From assembly GCF_947500065.1 (NCBI RefSeq), contig NZ_CANMQT010000003.1:434001-498000 (forward strand): a stretch of 64,000 bases of DNA, read 5' to 3'. This DNA is from an uncultured Aquimarina sp. GTDB taxonomy: Bacteria > Bacteroidota > Bacteroidia > Flavobacteriales > Flavobacteriaceae. This document shows, one piece after another, positions 18,208 to 28,213 of this stretch. Within the stretch, counting starts at the first letter, position 1, and every line of letters starts with the position of its first letter. A program made the translations under genes and the position numbers. The notes beneath the pieces were generated by a model, which was given only the letters and a program-made list of their open reading frames with translations, was not told the origin of the DNA and made no database searches.

Positions 18208-19488
18208 CTATTTGAATTTTCTATATATCGTTTGCAACCAAGGAAACTTATTTCTGATGATAAACTTTAATCTATTAGTTCCCTTATTCGCATTATTAAT
18301 TTTTTCTTCTAACAGTTGATCAACTTTTCCGTTTCTAAAATCATTCATCTGTTTGGTTTCAGCATCTATATCTTCAAAAACAAAAAAAGTATCCACATTT
18401 TTCGCTTTTTCCATAAGCTCCCACCAAAAATATTGTACTCCCTTGCTACCAGAACCTATATGCAATATTTGATAAATCTTGTCATAAACACTTCCATCAA
18501 CTTTGAAACCGTACTCATTTGGGTTTTGGTTATTCAAAATAAGACCAAGTATTGTTCTGAAGCATTTCTCACAATAGCTACAATTGAATTCTGTTCTTTT
18601 TTCAGAATAGCATACTCTTAATCTAAATCTCTTATTTTTCTCAGAAGCGAATTTTGCAATTAAGTCTACCTTATCTTGCCTCTTCAATTCATAACCATCA
18701 TGAAACACTTTGAAACCAGATCCCCAAGTTATTTTCTCATCAATATCTGGTGTAGATCCCCAATCAATATCTATATGATCCGTATAAGAAGATGCAATAT
18801 GTACTGAACCATAATTATTTACATATGATAATGGAGCAATTGATCCTACCAAAGCCAATCCATGTTGTACTTTTCCCCACCATCCAATATCTTTCAATAG
18901 AAGCTCTACTTGATAGGTATAAAAATCCCTAAGGTTCGTTTCTATATATTCTTTATTATTATCATTAAGCAGCTCTTCACTTTCTATAAAACCGGTGAAA
19001 TCGTTCCATTGATCTTTATCCTTTATAGTGATATCCGCACCGTGAAGTGTAATTAGATCAGGTTTTCTATCATAGATCCTAATATAGGTAGCATATGCAT
19101 CTACTCCTCCACTAAAAAGCATGGAAGATTTAGAACCATCAAGAGAGTTTTTTACTAATTTCTTTGCAATCAATTTACCTTCAAAACTATTAGCAGGGTC
19201 TCTTTTAGCAAACTCCAGTTTTATTTTCTCCTGTGCATTGTAAAAATCTTCATCTACTTCATCTACCTCGATATAAAAACCAGCAAACCAAGCCATTGGT
19301 AATACATTAGATAAAAATGGAATTACTGCAATACTTGCTGGAGTAACACTAACATCTATCTGATATTTAGTATAAAAAGATTCGTTTTCTACAAACAGTT
19401 TCTGGATATTAGAACCAACAGAATACTCGTAGTTGATCTTTCGACCTTCTTCTGAATATGTAATTGAATGTAGCTTTACTGTATCCAT
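18208..19488 (-). CDS. QueC-like ATP-pyrophosphatase homologue with Cys cluster, unknown role
   Basis: A 426-residue soluble protein that I do not recognise as a named enzyme. Near residues 122-129 it has MLFSGGVDAY, an SGGxDS-type PP-loop in which the last Ser is Ala. Near 293-309 it has RVCYSEKRTEFNCSYCEKC, a four-Cys arrangement like the zinc site of QueC/PreQ0 synthases and some ATP-dependent ligases. The N-terminal 110 residues look like a separate beta-rich domain. Together these suggest an ATP-dependent amidation or ligation acting on a sugar carboxylate or a substituent, perhaps of the uronic acid made by the dehydrogenase upstream. The function is inference; the motifs are plain. Confidence 0.55.
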   Translation of the reverse strand: MDTVKLHSITYSEEGRKINYEYSVGSNIQKLFVENESFYTKYQIDVSVTPASIAVIPFLSNVLPMAWFAGFYIEVDEVDEDFYNAQEKIKLEFAKRDPANSFEGKLIAKKLVKNSLDGSKSSMLFSGGVDAYATYIRIYDRKPDLITLHGADITIKDKDQWNDFTGFIESEELLNDNNKEYIETNLRDFYTYQVELLLKDIGWWGKVQHGLALVGSIAPLSYVNNYGSVHIASSYTDHIDIDWGSTPDIDEKITWGSGFKVFHDGYELKRQDKVDLIAKFASEKNKRFRLRVCYSEKRTEFNCSYCEKCFRTILGLILNNQNPNEYGFKVDGSVYDKIYQILHIGSGSKGVQYFWWELMEKAKNVDTFFVFEDIDAETKQMNDFRNGKVDQLLEEKINNANKGTNRLKFIIRNKFPWLQTIYRKFK

Positions 19489-19497
19489 TCCTTTAAT

Positions 19498-21039
19498 TTA
19501 TTTTCGTTTCAATAAAGAAACTATAGGTTTTCTAAATAATTCTTTTTCATATTCTAGCATACCAATAGAATACATCGTAAAGACAAAAACAACGGTATAT
19601 GAAATCCCTTTTATTATAAAATTAAACCATCCTTCTCCAGGAATATAATTAATAAAGTAACCTACAGCAATTACTAATAAAACTACGATTAGCGTTTTAT
19701 ATAATAACTCTTTAAAAAAACGAATAATATTTAATCCTATCTTATTATGGTAGTAAAAATTCATAACGTTTTGTACAATGATCCATCCTGCAACCAATCC
19801 TACAATCATTCCGACGGCACTATAATCTATTGCTAAGAAACCACCTAGTATTACTCCTAAAATCATAAAGACAAGATAAAGAATAGCTTTAAAAGACAAT
19901 TTATTTTTAGCCTCCAGTATAGAATTTCCAAATGCTTGTAATAAAGGGAGTGTATATCCAATCATGATAATAAGAGCAATCATATAAATCTGTCTACACT
20001 CTTCTATACCATATCTACCATCTGTAGAAGAATCTCCTCCGCCAACCCAAAGATTGATAAACTGTTCTCCATACAACATAAAAGCTCCAAAAATATACAT
20101 CAATATGATAAAAGACAGTCTTCCTAATTTAATCATCATATCGGTCAATTCCTCACCACTAGCATTATTTACAGACATCTGCGTTGCCCTTGGTAAAAAA
20201 ACACTAGAAATCGCTGTAGAAAATGCTCCATAATAGGTTCCTAATGTAATCCCTAATCCATATATTCCTAAAACTTTAGGTATACTAATAGCTCCTAAAA
20301 CCCAACTACCAGACTTCCATTGAAGCATATTGACAATTGCGAACAGAAAAATCCAGCTCGAGTACTTAAAAATCTGAAGTATAAAGCTTTTAGATAATTT
20401 ATGTAATTTAAATCTTACTTTAAGCTTAACCAATACATAATATGCAGATACTGAAATAGTAAGAATATTGAATATTGTATCAACAATAACCAAAGCAATC
20501 GCTCTTCCTCCAAAAAACAAAACGGCAACAATCGTTAAGGATCTTAAAAGATATCTAATAATCCCTACGGATTCTGGAAATACAAACTTTTCGTATCCTT
20601 TACAAATACCTGTAAATATCATTCCCGGAAGTTGAATAGCTAAATTAAAAATTAAAACTACGAACATTAATTTAGCAATTCTCAGCTCTTCTGTATTGAA
20701 TTTCGTAAAGTACGAATCAATAAAGAAGTAAAATATGGTTCCTGAAATAACCACTAGTGTAGAAACAGCTAAATATAATATTCTAACAGTTCCTAGAAAA
20801 TTTTCCTCTCCTTCTTTATCTTTCTCAGCACGATACTTAGCTACAAAACGAACTACGGTATTTGTTAATCCAAAATCCAGCAAGGCAATAGTACCTATCA
20901 AAGCTCCGATAGCATTAAATATTCCGTACTCATCCTTTCCTAGATAACTAACAATCAGAGGTGTAATAACAATCCCGATAACATTAATCAAGAAGATCTT
21001 TAAATACGTAAGTAAAGCTCCTTTTTTTAATTGGCTCAA
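19498..21039 (-). CDS. Wzx-type oligosaccharide flippase (MOP superfamily)
   Basis: A 513-residue polytopic membrane protein with about 12-14 hydrophobic segments. It starts SQLKKGALLTYLKIFLINVIGIVITPLIVSYLG and has IGALIGTIALLDFGLTNTVVRFVA, a typical second helix of MOP-family flippases. It would move undecaprenyl-linked repeat units across the inner membrane to the EpsG-like polymerase at 12218-13312. It lies 9 bp before the QueC-like gene and 50 bp after the dehydrogenase. Confidence 0.92.
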   Translation of the reverse strand: MSQLKKGALLTYLKIFLINVIGIVITPLIVSYLGKDEYGIFNAIGALIGTIALLDFGLTNTVVRFVAKYRAEKDKEGEENFLGTVRILYLAVSTLVVISGTIFYFFIDSYFTKFNTEELRIAKLMFVVLIFNLAIQLPGMIFTGICKGYEKFVFPESVGIIRYLLRSLTIVAVLFFGGRAIALVIVDTIFNILTISVSAYYVLVKLKVRFKLHKLSKSFILQIFKYSSWIFLFAIVNMLQWKSGSWVLGAISIPKVLGIYGLGITLGTYYGAFSTAISSVFLPRATQMSVNNASGEELTDMMIKLGRLSFIILMYIFGAFMLYGEQFINLWVGGGDSSTDGRYGIEECRQIYMIALIIMIGYTLPLLQAFGNSILEAKNKLSFKAILYLVFMILGVILGGFLAIDYSAVGMIVGLVAGWIIVQNVMNFYYHNKIGLNIIRFFKELLYKTLIVVLLVIAVGYFINYIPGEGWFNFIIKGISYTVVFVFTMYSIGMLEYEKELFRKPIVSLLKRK

Positions 21040-21089
21040 TGTGGTTGGTTTAAAAAGTTGTTAGTCTTATATAGTAAAAATTGTTCCCC

Positions 21090-22370
21090 TTACAATCTTC
21101 CGTGTACTTCTTCTTTTAATATACCTTTTACATCATACAAAACACCCTTAGGCTTAAGCAATGATTTTAAATCAATATCCAAATATTCTTTATGCGCCAC
21201 AGTCAATACAACAGCATCAAACTTTGATCTTGGTAATTCAGTTATAGTTTCCAAGCCATATTCATGTGCTACTTCTGAAGGATTTGCCCAAGGATCATAA
21301 ATATCGATATTTGTACCAAAGCTTTTTAGGTTTTCTATTACATCCACTGCTTTTGTATTTCTTACATCTGGGCAGTTTTCTTTAAAAGTAATCCCCAGCA
21401 CCAACACCTTAGCGCCTTTGATTTTAATATCATGATTTACCATCAATTTAATAACCTCAGAAGCAACATACTGTCCCATGCTATCATTTAATCTTCGTCC
21501 TGCCAGAATAATCTCAGGATGATACCCAAACTCTTGTGCTCTTTGTGCTAAGTAGTATGGATCAACCCCAATACAATGTCCGCCTACCAAACCTGGTTTA
21601 AAAGGTAAAAAATTCCATTTTGTACCTGCAGCTTTCAAGACTTCATTGGTATCAATGTTCATCAAGTTAAAAATCTTAGCTAACTCATTCACAAAAGCTA
21701 TATTAATATCCCTCTGTGAATTTTCTATTACCTTAGCAGCTTCAGCAACTTTAATAGTAGGAGCTAAATAGGTACCCGCTGTAATTACAGAAGCATATAG
21801 TGCATCTACTTTCTTCCCTATCTCTGGTGTGGAACCTGCTGTAACTTTTAGAATTTTTTCTACAGTATGTAATTTATCTCCTGGATTAATACGTTCCGGA
21901 GAATATCCTGCGTAAAAATCTACATTAAATTTCAATCCACTAATTTTTTCCAAGACCGGAATACATTCTTCTTCAGTAACACCTGGATACACGGTAGATT
22001 CATAAATTACGATATCCCCTTTTTTCAAAACTTTACCTACAGTTTCACTAGATTTATATAATGGGGTTAGGTCAGGTCTATTATTTTTATCTACAGGAGT
22101 AGGAACAGTAACTACATAATAGTTACAATCTTTTATATCTTCTAAATTATCAGAACAATATAATCCCTGATCCATTTGAGAATTATTCTTTAATACGGAT
22201 TGTAAAACTTCATCTTCAACTTCTAAGGTAGAATCTGTTCCTGTTCTTAATTCTTCAATTCTATTTTTATTAATGTCAAAACCAATTACAGGAAATTTTG
22301 TTGCAAACAGCCTAGCTAAAGGAAGTCCTACATATCCTAAACCGATGATTCCTATTTTAATATCTTGCAT
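21090..22370 (-). CDS. UDP-N-acetylhexosamine 6-dehydrogenase (TviB/WbpA type)
   Basis: A 426-residue nucleotide-sugar dehydrogenase that oxidises C6 of a UDP-HexNAc to a carboxylate with two NAD+. The Rossmann motif IGIIGLGYVGLPLARLF is at 6-22 and the catalytic Cys is in GLVGGHCIGVDPYYLA near residues 255-270. The start (QDIKIGIIGLGYVGLPLA) and TDSTLEVEDEVL match TviB/VipA and WbpO-type enzymes rather than UDP-glucose dehydrogenase. Next to a WbpP/TviC-like epimerase it should yield UDP-GlcNAcA or UDP-GalNAcA, so the polymer is expected to contain an N-acetylated uronic acid. Confidence 0.93.
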   Translation of the reverse strand: MQDIKIGIIGLGYVGLPLARLFATKFPVIGFDINKNRIEELRTGTDSTLEVEDEVLQSVLKNNSQMDQGLYCSDNLEDIKDCNYYVVTVPTPVDKNNRPDLTPLYKSSETVGKVLKKGDIVIYESTVYPGVTEEECIPVLEKISGLKFNVDFYAGYSPERINPGDKLHTVEKILKVTAGSTPEIGKKVDALYASVITAGTYLAPTIKVAEAAKVIENSQRDINIAFVNELAKIFNLMNIDTNEVLKAAGTKWNFLPFKPGLVGGHCIGVDPYYLAQRAQEFGYHPEIILAGRRLNDSMGQYVASEVIKLMVNHDIKIKGAKVLVLGITFKENCPDVRNTKAVDVIENLKSFGTNIDIYDPWANPSEVAHEYGLETITELPRSKFDAVVLTVAHKEYLDIDLKSLLKPKGVLYDVKGILKEEVHGRL

Positions 22371-22408
22371 CTCTGTGGTTATTTAGTTTATTTATCAGTT
22401 ATCTAAGG

Positions 22409-23407
22409 CTACTTTAAATTATCCCAGTACCATTTTACAGCTTCTTTTAATCCAGATTTCATATCAAACTTTGGATCATATCCAAGAAGTGTTTTAGCTT
22501 TATCTACAGAAGCTAAAGAATGTGGCACATCACCTTTACGCTCTGGACCTTTCTTAACATCTACATTTGCGATTTCTGAATCAAATTCCGAAAGATATTC
22601 CTTTAATAAAGTTACTAATTCATTCAAAGTAGTTCTTTCGCCAAAAGCAGTATTATATACATTGTTTAGAGCCTCTTCATTATCCGAAACTATAGCTCTT
22701 AAATTCATCTGAATTACATTATCGATATATGTAAAATCTCTGGAAAAAGATCCATCACCATTAATCACTGGTGATTCATGCTCCATAAATTGCATAACAA
22801 ACTTAGGAATTACAGCTGCATATGCTCCATTTGGATCTTGTTTACGTCCAAAAACATTAAAATATCGTAGCCCTATAGTATCTAGATCATACGTTCTTTT
22901 AAAATTATCTGCATATAACTCATTTACATACTTTGTAATAGCATATGGAGATAATGGTTTTCCAATCTTGTCTTCCACTTTTGGTAATGCTTTTGAATCT
23001 CCATAGGTAGAAGAACTTGCTGCGTATATAAATCGCTTAACTCCGGCATCTCTGGAAGCTACCAGCATATTAAGAAAGCCTCCAACATTTACATCATTAC
23101 TGGTAATTGGATCATTTATTGATCTCGGCACCGACCCCAAAGCAGCTTGATGTAATATGTAGTCTACACCATTACATGCTTTATGACAATCTTCTATAGC
23201 TCGAATATCACCTTCAATAAATGTGAAATTTGAATTTTTAATAATTGCGGCTAAGTTCTTCTTGTGTCCTGTAGAAAAATTATCTAAACCTACTACCTTA
23301 CTACCTTTTTCAAGTAATGCTTCGCATAGATTTGACCCAATAAAGCCTGCTGCTCCTGTAACCAAAACAGTAGAAGAACTTAATAGTTCTAATTGATTAG
23401 TGTTCAT
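22409..23407 (-). CDS. UDP-N-acetylglucosamine 4-epimerase (WbpP/TviC type, extended SDR)
   Basis: A 332-residue extended short-chain dehydrogenase. The NAD-binding [10 protein letters not shown] lies at about 18-27, the catalytic Ser region is [10 protein letters not shown] near 130-139, and the Y-x-x-x-K motif is [13 protein letters not shown] near 153-165. The pattern [11 protein letters not shown] and the later [21 protein letters not shown] are typical of the WbpP/TviC group that interconverts UDP-GlcNAc and UDP-GalNAc. It is the first gene of the long operon, 38 bp before the dehydrogenase in transcription order; a short palindrome lies 38 bp before its start. Confidence 0.92.
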   Translation of the reverse strand: MNTNQLELLSSSTVLVTGAAGFIGSNLCEALLEKGSKVVGLDNFSTGHKKNLAAIIKNSNFTFIEGDIRAIEDCHKACNGVDYILHQAALGSVPRSINDPITSNDVNVGGFLNMLVASRDAGVKRFIYAASSSTYGDSKALPKVEDKIGKPLSPYAITKYVNELYADNFKRTYDLDTIGLRYFNVFGRKQDPNGAYAAVIPKFVMQFMEHESPVINGDGSFSRDFTYIDNVIQMNLRAIVSDNEEALNNVYNTAFGERTTLNELVTLLKEYLSEFDSEIANVDVKKGPERKGDVPHSLASVDKAKTLLGYDPKFDMKSGLKEAVKWYWDNLK

Positions 23408-23444
23408 GTATTTTATATTAACCCTTGATTTTTAATCCCTTACA

Positions 23445-23461
23445 CTATGTTTATCACATAG
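23445..23461 (-). promoter_or_regulatory. inverted repeat CTATGT-N5-ACATAG at the head of the polysaccharide operon
   Basis: A perfect 6-bp inverted repeat with a 5-nt spacer 38 bp before the epimerase start. It may be an operator or a small leader hairpin. I do not see an exact TAnnTTTG promoter in the 256-bp gap, so the true promoter of the operon remains unlocated. Confidence 0.35.
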
Positions 23462-23663
23462 ACTGCGCGAAATTAAGATTTAAGAATAGAAAACACAACT
23501 TATATCAAAGGGGATTTTAACCCTTAATAAAACGTCTAATGTTCCGTTGACCCATAAAAAAATCAATTCATCGATTAAAAAAAAGATAAAACAATGTAAA
23601 TCAATAACATAACTTCTTACTCATTTTTATTAACAAAAAACGTTTTCGGAATAAAAACAGGTA

Positions 23664-25670
23664 TTAATACGTACATAAATCAATCAACGCTTTTTCAAAT
23701 CTACTTTTAGCCAAATACTGGGATTCTAAGCTCGGCTCAAAAGGAATTGGAGTTTCTATACTTGCCACCCTTTTTACAGGAGCATCAAGATATTCAAAAC
23801 AATGGTCCATAATCAATGCTGAAACATCCGAAGCTATACCTCCAAACATCGAATCCTCTTGCAAAATAATAGCTTTACCTGTCTTCTTTACAGAAGTTGT
23901 AATTGTTTCTATATCCAGCGGTTGTAAAGTTCTTAGATCAATAACATCTGCTTTAATTCCAGCATGTTTTTCTAATATTTCCAATACCCAATGTATTCCT
24001 GCTCCATAACTGATAATCGTTATTTCGTTTCCTTCTTTTAGTACAGAAGCTTTACCAAAAGGTATAGTATAGTATCCTTCTGGCACTTCTTGCCTAATAC
24101 TACGATATAATGCTTTATGTTCAAAAAACAATACTGGATTAGGATCTTCAATAGATGTCATTAACAATCCTTTTGCATCTGCTGGAAAAGCAGGATATAC
24201 TACCTTTAAACCAGGAGTTTTTGTAAACCAAGCTTCATTAGTTTGACTATGAAAAGGTCCAGCACCAACGCCACCTCCACAAGGCATTCTTACTACTATA
24301 TCCGCAGATTGACTCCAACGATAATGCGATTTAGCCAATAAATTTACAATAGGATTAAATCCTGAAGAAACGAAATCAGCAAACTGCATTTCTACAATTG
24401 CTTTTGTACTATTAACAGATAATCCATATGCAGTAGAAATTACAGCAGACTCACAAATAGGAGTGTTACGAACCCTATCTTTTCCAAATTCTTCGACGAA
24501 ACCATCAGTGATTTTAAAAACACCTCCATAATCAGCAATATCCTGTCCCATAATAACAAGATCAGTATATCTGCGCATTCCTTCTTTTAAACTATCTGAA
24601 ATTGCATCAATAAGTCGAAGTTCTTTTGTAGATCTTCCAGGTAGAATTTCTTTAAATTCAAATGTTTTGTAGACATCTTTCAGTTCTTTTTCTAAAACAA
24701 CTTGAATTTTCTCTTCCTCATTAGCTCTTTGCCAATGCTCTTCTATTTCAGTTTTAATAGCTAATCGTTTCTGAAGATCATCTGCTTCCGAAAGAATCCC
24801 ATTATCTATAAGATATTCCTTATAATTTTCTATTGGATCTTTTAATGCCCATTGTTCCATCAATGCTTCTGGAACATACTTAGTACCACTAGCTTCTTCA
24901 TGACCACGCATTCTAAAAGTTTTGAACTCTAATAAAACAGGTCGTGGATTTTGTCGTATACTTTCTGCTAGTTTATTGACATTATCATAAACCTCCAAAA
25001 TATTATTACCATCAATTATATATGACTCTATACCATATCCAACACCACGATCTGCAAGGTTCTTGCAATTGTATTGTTCACTTGTTGGAGTAGACAATCC
25101 ATATCCATTGTTTTCAATACAAAAAAGTACAGGTAAACTCCAAACTGAAGCTATATTCAACGCTTCATGAAAATCACCTTCACTAGTTCCTCCTTCTCCA
25201 GTGAATACAGCAGTGGCTTTATTATTATTTTTCAAAAGATTACCTAACCCTATTCCACTGGCCACTCCTAGCTGTGGTCCAAGATGTGAAATCATACCTA
25301 TGATATTATACTCTTGTGTACCAAAATGAAACGAACGATCACGGCCGTTAGTAAAGCCATTGGCTTTACCTTGCCATTGACTAAAAAGTCTATACAATGG
25401 AACATCACGAGTAGTAAAAACCCCCAAATTTCTATGCATCGGCAAAACATATTCATTCTTATACAATGCAGCCGTTACTCCTACTGAAATAGCTTCTTGA
25501 CCTATACCACTAAACCATTTAGAAATTTTTCCTTGCCGAAGTAGTATGAGCATTTTTTCCTCAATTAATCTCGGTTTTAACATTTTGACATACAAAGAGA
25601 TTAATAGCTCATCACTATACCCTTTTTTATCAAAATCAAATAACAATTTCTCTTCTGCCATACTGTTCAA
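23664..25670 (-). CDS. 2-oxoacid dehydrogenase E1, fused alpha and beta subunits (branched-chain type)
   Basis: A 668-residue thiamine-diphosphate enzyme. It decarboxylates a branched-chain 2-oxoacid and passes the acyl group to the lipoyl domain of an E2 partner not present here. The alpha half (about 1-330) has the cofactor region GEGGTSEGDFHEALNIASVWSLP with ENNGYGLSTP; the beta half (about 345-668) has LRLIDAISDSLKEGM, EMQFADF and VVRMPCGGGVGAGPFHSQ. In many bacteria the subunits are separate; the fused form is common in Bacteroidota. A second Met three codons in (25661) is an alternative start. It lies downstream of nothing obviously related and is probably monocistronic. Confidence 0.93.
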   Translation of the reverse strand: MNSMAEEKLLFDFDKKGYSDELLISLYVKMLKPRLIEEKMLILLRQGKISKWFSGIGQEAISVGVTAALYKNEYVLPMHRNLGVFTTRDVPLYRLFSQWQGKANGFTNGRDRSFHFGTQEYNIIGMISHLGPQLGVASGIGLGNLLKNNNKATAVFTGEGGTSEGDFHEALNIASVWSLPVLFCIENNGYGLSTPTSEQYNCKNLADRGVGYGIESYIIDGNNILEVYDNVNKLAESIRQNPRPVLLEFKTFRMRGHEEASGTKYVPEALMEQWALKDPIENYKEYLIDNGILSEADDLQKRLAIKTEIEEHWQRANEEEKIQVVLEKELKDVYKTFEFKEILPGRSTKELRLIDAISDSLKEGMRRYTDLVIMGQDIADYGGVFKITDGFVEEFGKDRVRNTPICESAVISTAYGLSVNSTKAIVEMQFADFVSSGFNPIVNLLAKSHYRWSQSADIVVRMPCGGGVGAGPFHSQTNEAWFTKTPGLKVVYPAFPADAKGLLMTSIEDPNPVLFFEHKALYRSIRQEVPEGYYTIPFGKASVLKEGNEITIISYGAGIHWVLEILEKHAGIKADVIDLRTLQPLDIETITTSVKKTGKAIILQEDSMFGGIASDVSALIMDHCFEYLDAPVKRVASIETPIPFEPSLESQYLAKSRFEKALIDLCTY

Positions 25671-25953
25671 AAATCAATAAATCTTAATACTCAATAGTTT
25701 TCCTAAATGGAAAATAGCAAAGTAAAAGTAATTATTTTTATTTCAGAAAAAACAACCAAATAACAATAATATTAAGTAGTTGTTAATTTAACCCTAACAA
25801 TTATATGAATTAACTAAATTTACTAAGCTTTAGTGATAATATGTGAAAAAATAATTATTTTGACACTTATCCACTATATTTAAAAAAAAGATATCATCTA
25901 TGATGTGTATTTAATCAAATACATTTATTTTAGTTAAAGAAAATTAAAGAACC

Positions 25954-26904
25954 ATGAATAATATACCAAGTGTAGATCTTTCTGATTTTTTATCGGATGA
26001 TCCATCACGTAAACAGAAGTTTGTTGATGAAATAGGGAAAGCCTATGAAGAGATAGGTTTTGTTGCATTAAAAAATCATTTTTTAAGTGAAACCTTAGTA
26101 GAACAATTATATAAAGAAATAAAGAATTTTTTTGCATTACCGTTAGAGGATAAACAGAAATATGAAATTGAAGGATTAGGTGGACAAAGAGGATATATCT
26201 CTTTTGGAAAAGAACACGCAAAAGGTAAGAAAGAAGGAGATCTGAAAGAGTTTTGGCATTTTGGACAAGAACCAGATACTGATGCAAATTTAATTGAAGA
26301 ATATCCTCCTAACGTAATTGTAGACGAACTAAAGGATTTTAACCAGACCGGAATGGAAGCATACAGAATGCTTGAAAAAACTGGAATCTATGTATTAAGA
26401 GCTTTAGCTATATATATTGGCTTGGATGAACATTATTTTGATCATTGGGCGAGCAACGGTAATAGTATTTTACGCCCTATCCACTATCCTCCTATTACGT
26501 CAGAACCTAAGGGTGCTGTCCGCGCGGGAGCGCACGGAGATATTAATTTAATTACTTTATTAATGGGAGCTTCTACTGGTGGTTTACAAGTTCAACGAAA
26601 AGATGGAGAATGGATAGACGCTATACCACAAGAAGATGAATTAGTAATTAATGTTGGAGACATGCTAGAACGCCATACCAATAACAAATTACGTTCTACT
26701 ATACATAAGGTAATTAATCCTCCAAAAGAACAATGGGACAACCCTAGATATTCTATTCCATTCTTTATGCACCCAAGAAGTGATATGAAATTAGATTGTC
26801 TGGAAGAATGTATTACAGAAGATAATCCAAAACAGTATGAAGATATTACTGCTGGAGATTTTCTGCATCAGCGATTAGTAGAAATTGGATTGATTAAGAA
26901 GTAA
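25954..26904 (+). CDS. 2-oxoglutarate/Fe(II)-type oxygenase, isopenicillin N synthase family
   Basis: A 316-residue non-haem iron oxygenase. The N-terminal domain (IPSVDLSDFL, then EEIGFVALKNHFLS) is the DIOX_N region. The iron ligands are His and Asp in AGAHGDINLITLLMGAS and the distal His in RSTIHKVINPP, with NPRYSIPFFMHP supplying the Arg-x-Ser that binds the co-substrate. The length and spacing fit the isopenicillin N synthase-like family widespread in marine bacteria; the substrate is unknown. It is the first of four closely spaced plus-strand genes (8 bp before the SUI1 gene), so it may share their transcript. Confidence 0.9.
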   Translation: MNNIPSVDLSDFLSDDPSRKQKFVDEIGKAYEEIGFVALKNHFLSETLVEQLYKEIKNFFALPLEDKQKYEIEGLGGQRGYISFGKEHAKGKKEGDLKEFWHFGQEPDTDANLIEEYPPNVIVDELKDFNQTGMEAYRMLEKTGIYVLRALAIYIGLDEHYFDHWASNGNSILRPIHYPPITSEPKGAVRAGAHGDINLITLLMGASTGGLQVQRKDGEWIDAIPQEDELVINVGDMLERHTNNKLRSTIHKVINPPKEQWDNPRYSIPFFMHPRSDMKLDCLEECITEDNPKQYEDITAGDFLHQRLVEIGLIKK

Positions 26905-26912
26905 TTTTATAG

Positions 26913-27242
26913 ATGGACTTAAAAGATCAACTAAAAAACTTATTTCCTGATCACGAACCTATTGAAGAGGAAAAAGATTTGAAAAAAGATGATAATATTT
27001 GGATGCAAGATGATCCAATTATCTGTAAATACGAAAAAAGAAAAGGGAAACCTATAACTATATTAGAGGGGTATACCGGTGCTGATGAAGATTTTAAGAA
27101 GCTTGCCAAAGAAATAAAAACAAAATTGAGTGTTGGAGGTAGTTTTAAAGATGAACGCATTATTATTCAGGGAGATTATCGGGATAAAATAATGGATATC
27201 CTCAAAACAAAGGGATTCAAAGTAAAACGAGTTGGCGGATAA
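26913..27242 (+). CDS. SUI1/eIF1-family translation factor (YciH-like)
   Basis: A 109-residue protein with the SUI1 domain in its last 80 residues. The conserved core LSVGGSFKDERIIIQGDYRDKIMDIL matches the eIF1/YciH signature (GG-x-x-K-D-x-x-I-x-x-QG). The first 30 residues are acidic. Bacterial homologues bind the ribosome and may monitor initiation, but they are not essential. The stop codon overlaps the start region of the DUF1835 gene by 11 bp. Confidence 0.92.
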   Translation: MDLKDQLKNLFPDHEPIEEEKDLKKDDNIWMQDDPIICKYEKRKGKPITILEGYTGADEDFKKLAKEIKTKLSVGGSFKDERIIIQGDYRDKIMDILKTKGFKVKRVGG

Positions 27243-28212
27243 CATCTGTCAAACAAAATTGAAATACATATACTTGGGGGCTAAAACATTACATATTACC
27301 AATGGCGATAGTTTAACTGATCGTTTAAAAGAACTTAATCTTGTAGATGGAGAATTCTTAGTATGGCGAGAAATGCTTTGCGAAGGACCAACGGATATAA
27401 GAATTGAAACGAATAAAGCTATTGAAAAACGAAAGGCTTTTCTTAATAAATATTACAGAATTCCTTCTGAGGATTATGAGGAAAAATTTGTAACCCAGTT
27501 AGATAAATTAAATACTCTGGAAAAGTATGATGAAATCATACTTTGGTTTGAATATGACCTCTTTTGTCATATTAATATGATTGCTGCCATCAGTTTATTG
27601 CTTCGAAAAGAAATAAAGAACATTCCTATTTATCTAGTGTGTAGCGGTCGAGTTGAAAACGCTAAAAAATGCCTAGGATTATGCGAGTTATCAGATGGCC
27701 AACTAAAAAAGCACTTCGCAAATAAAGTCTTATTAAACATTAATGATCTAGAACTAGCCTCCCACATTTGGACGCTATATTGCGAATCGAACCCAAACAA
27801 GATAGCAGGACAGATCAAAAAACAATCATCTTTTGATTATTTGTCAATATGCTTGAGAGCACATTTACAAAGGTTCCCTAACATGCTTACTGGCCTTAAC
27901 ACACTAGAGCACAATATTCTGGAAATGGTTGACACCTATGAAATCAAAAACATAAAACAATTAATGGGGTACGCCCTTGAATATCAAGGATTTTATGGAT
28001 ATGGAGACATGCAGATGAAGCGGGTTTTAGCTAGGCTTTTTCAATTTTTTGATCAAACTAAAGACCGTCTTTTATTATCCGAAAGAGGGAAACTTGCTTT
28101 ACAACAAAAAAAGAATTTTTATAACACACAAATGTTGGATTGGCATTATGGAGGAGTTAAAAAATATGACTACTTATATAATGATGAAACACATAATTTA
28201 TTAAAATTATAA
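27232..28212 (+). CDS. DUF1835 domain protein, unknown function
   Basis: A 326-residue soluble protein. It has the DUF1835 hallmark TLHITNGDSLTDRLKEL near the N-terminus, then FLVWREMLCEGPTDIR and IILWFEYDLFCHINMI. The C-terminal part resembles the DUF3658-like partner region. The function of the family is unknown. No ATG is available near the family start: the frame opens with TTG at 27232, inside the SUI1 gene, and in-frame TTGs at 27259 and 27274 are equally possible starts. It ends one base before the phosphorylase gene, so translation is probably coupled. Confidence 0.82.
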   Translation: MADNICQTKLKYIYLGAKTLHITNGDSLTDRLKELNLVDGEFLVWREMLCEGPTDIRIETNKAIEKRKAFLNKYYRIPSEDYEEKFVTQLDKLNTLEKYDEIILWFEYDLFCHINMIAAISLLLRKEIKNIPIYLVCSGRVENAKKCLGLCELSDGQLKKHFANKVLLNINDLELASHIWTLYCESNPNKIAGQIKKQSSFDYLSICLRAHLQRFPNMLTGLNTLEHNILEMVDTYEIKNIKQLMGYALEYQGFYGYGDMQMKRVLARLFQFFDQTKDRLLLSERGKLALQQKKNFYNTQMLDWHYGGVKKYDYLYNDETHNLLKL

Positions 28213-28213
28213 T

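Noticed and set aside
25934-26287. 117-residue minus-strand frame over the start of the oxygenase gene
   Set aside because: A shadow of the plus-strand oxygenase, whose iron-binding motifs and start are clear.
27232-27258. Overlap of the DUF1835 frame with SUI1 as a programmed frameshift fusion
   Set aside because: The overlap is short, no slippery heptamer is evident, and in-frame TTG codons allow an ordinary separate start.
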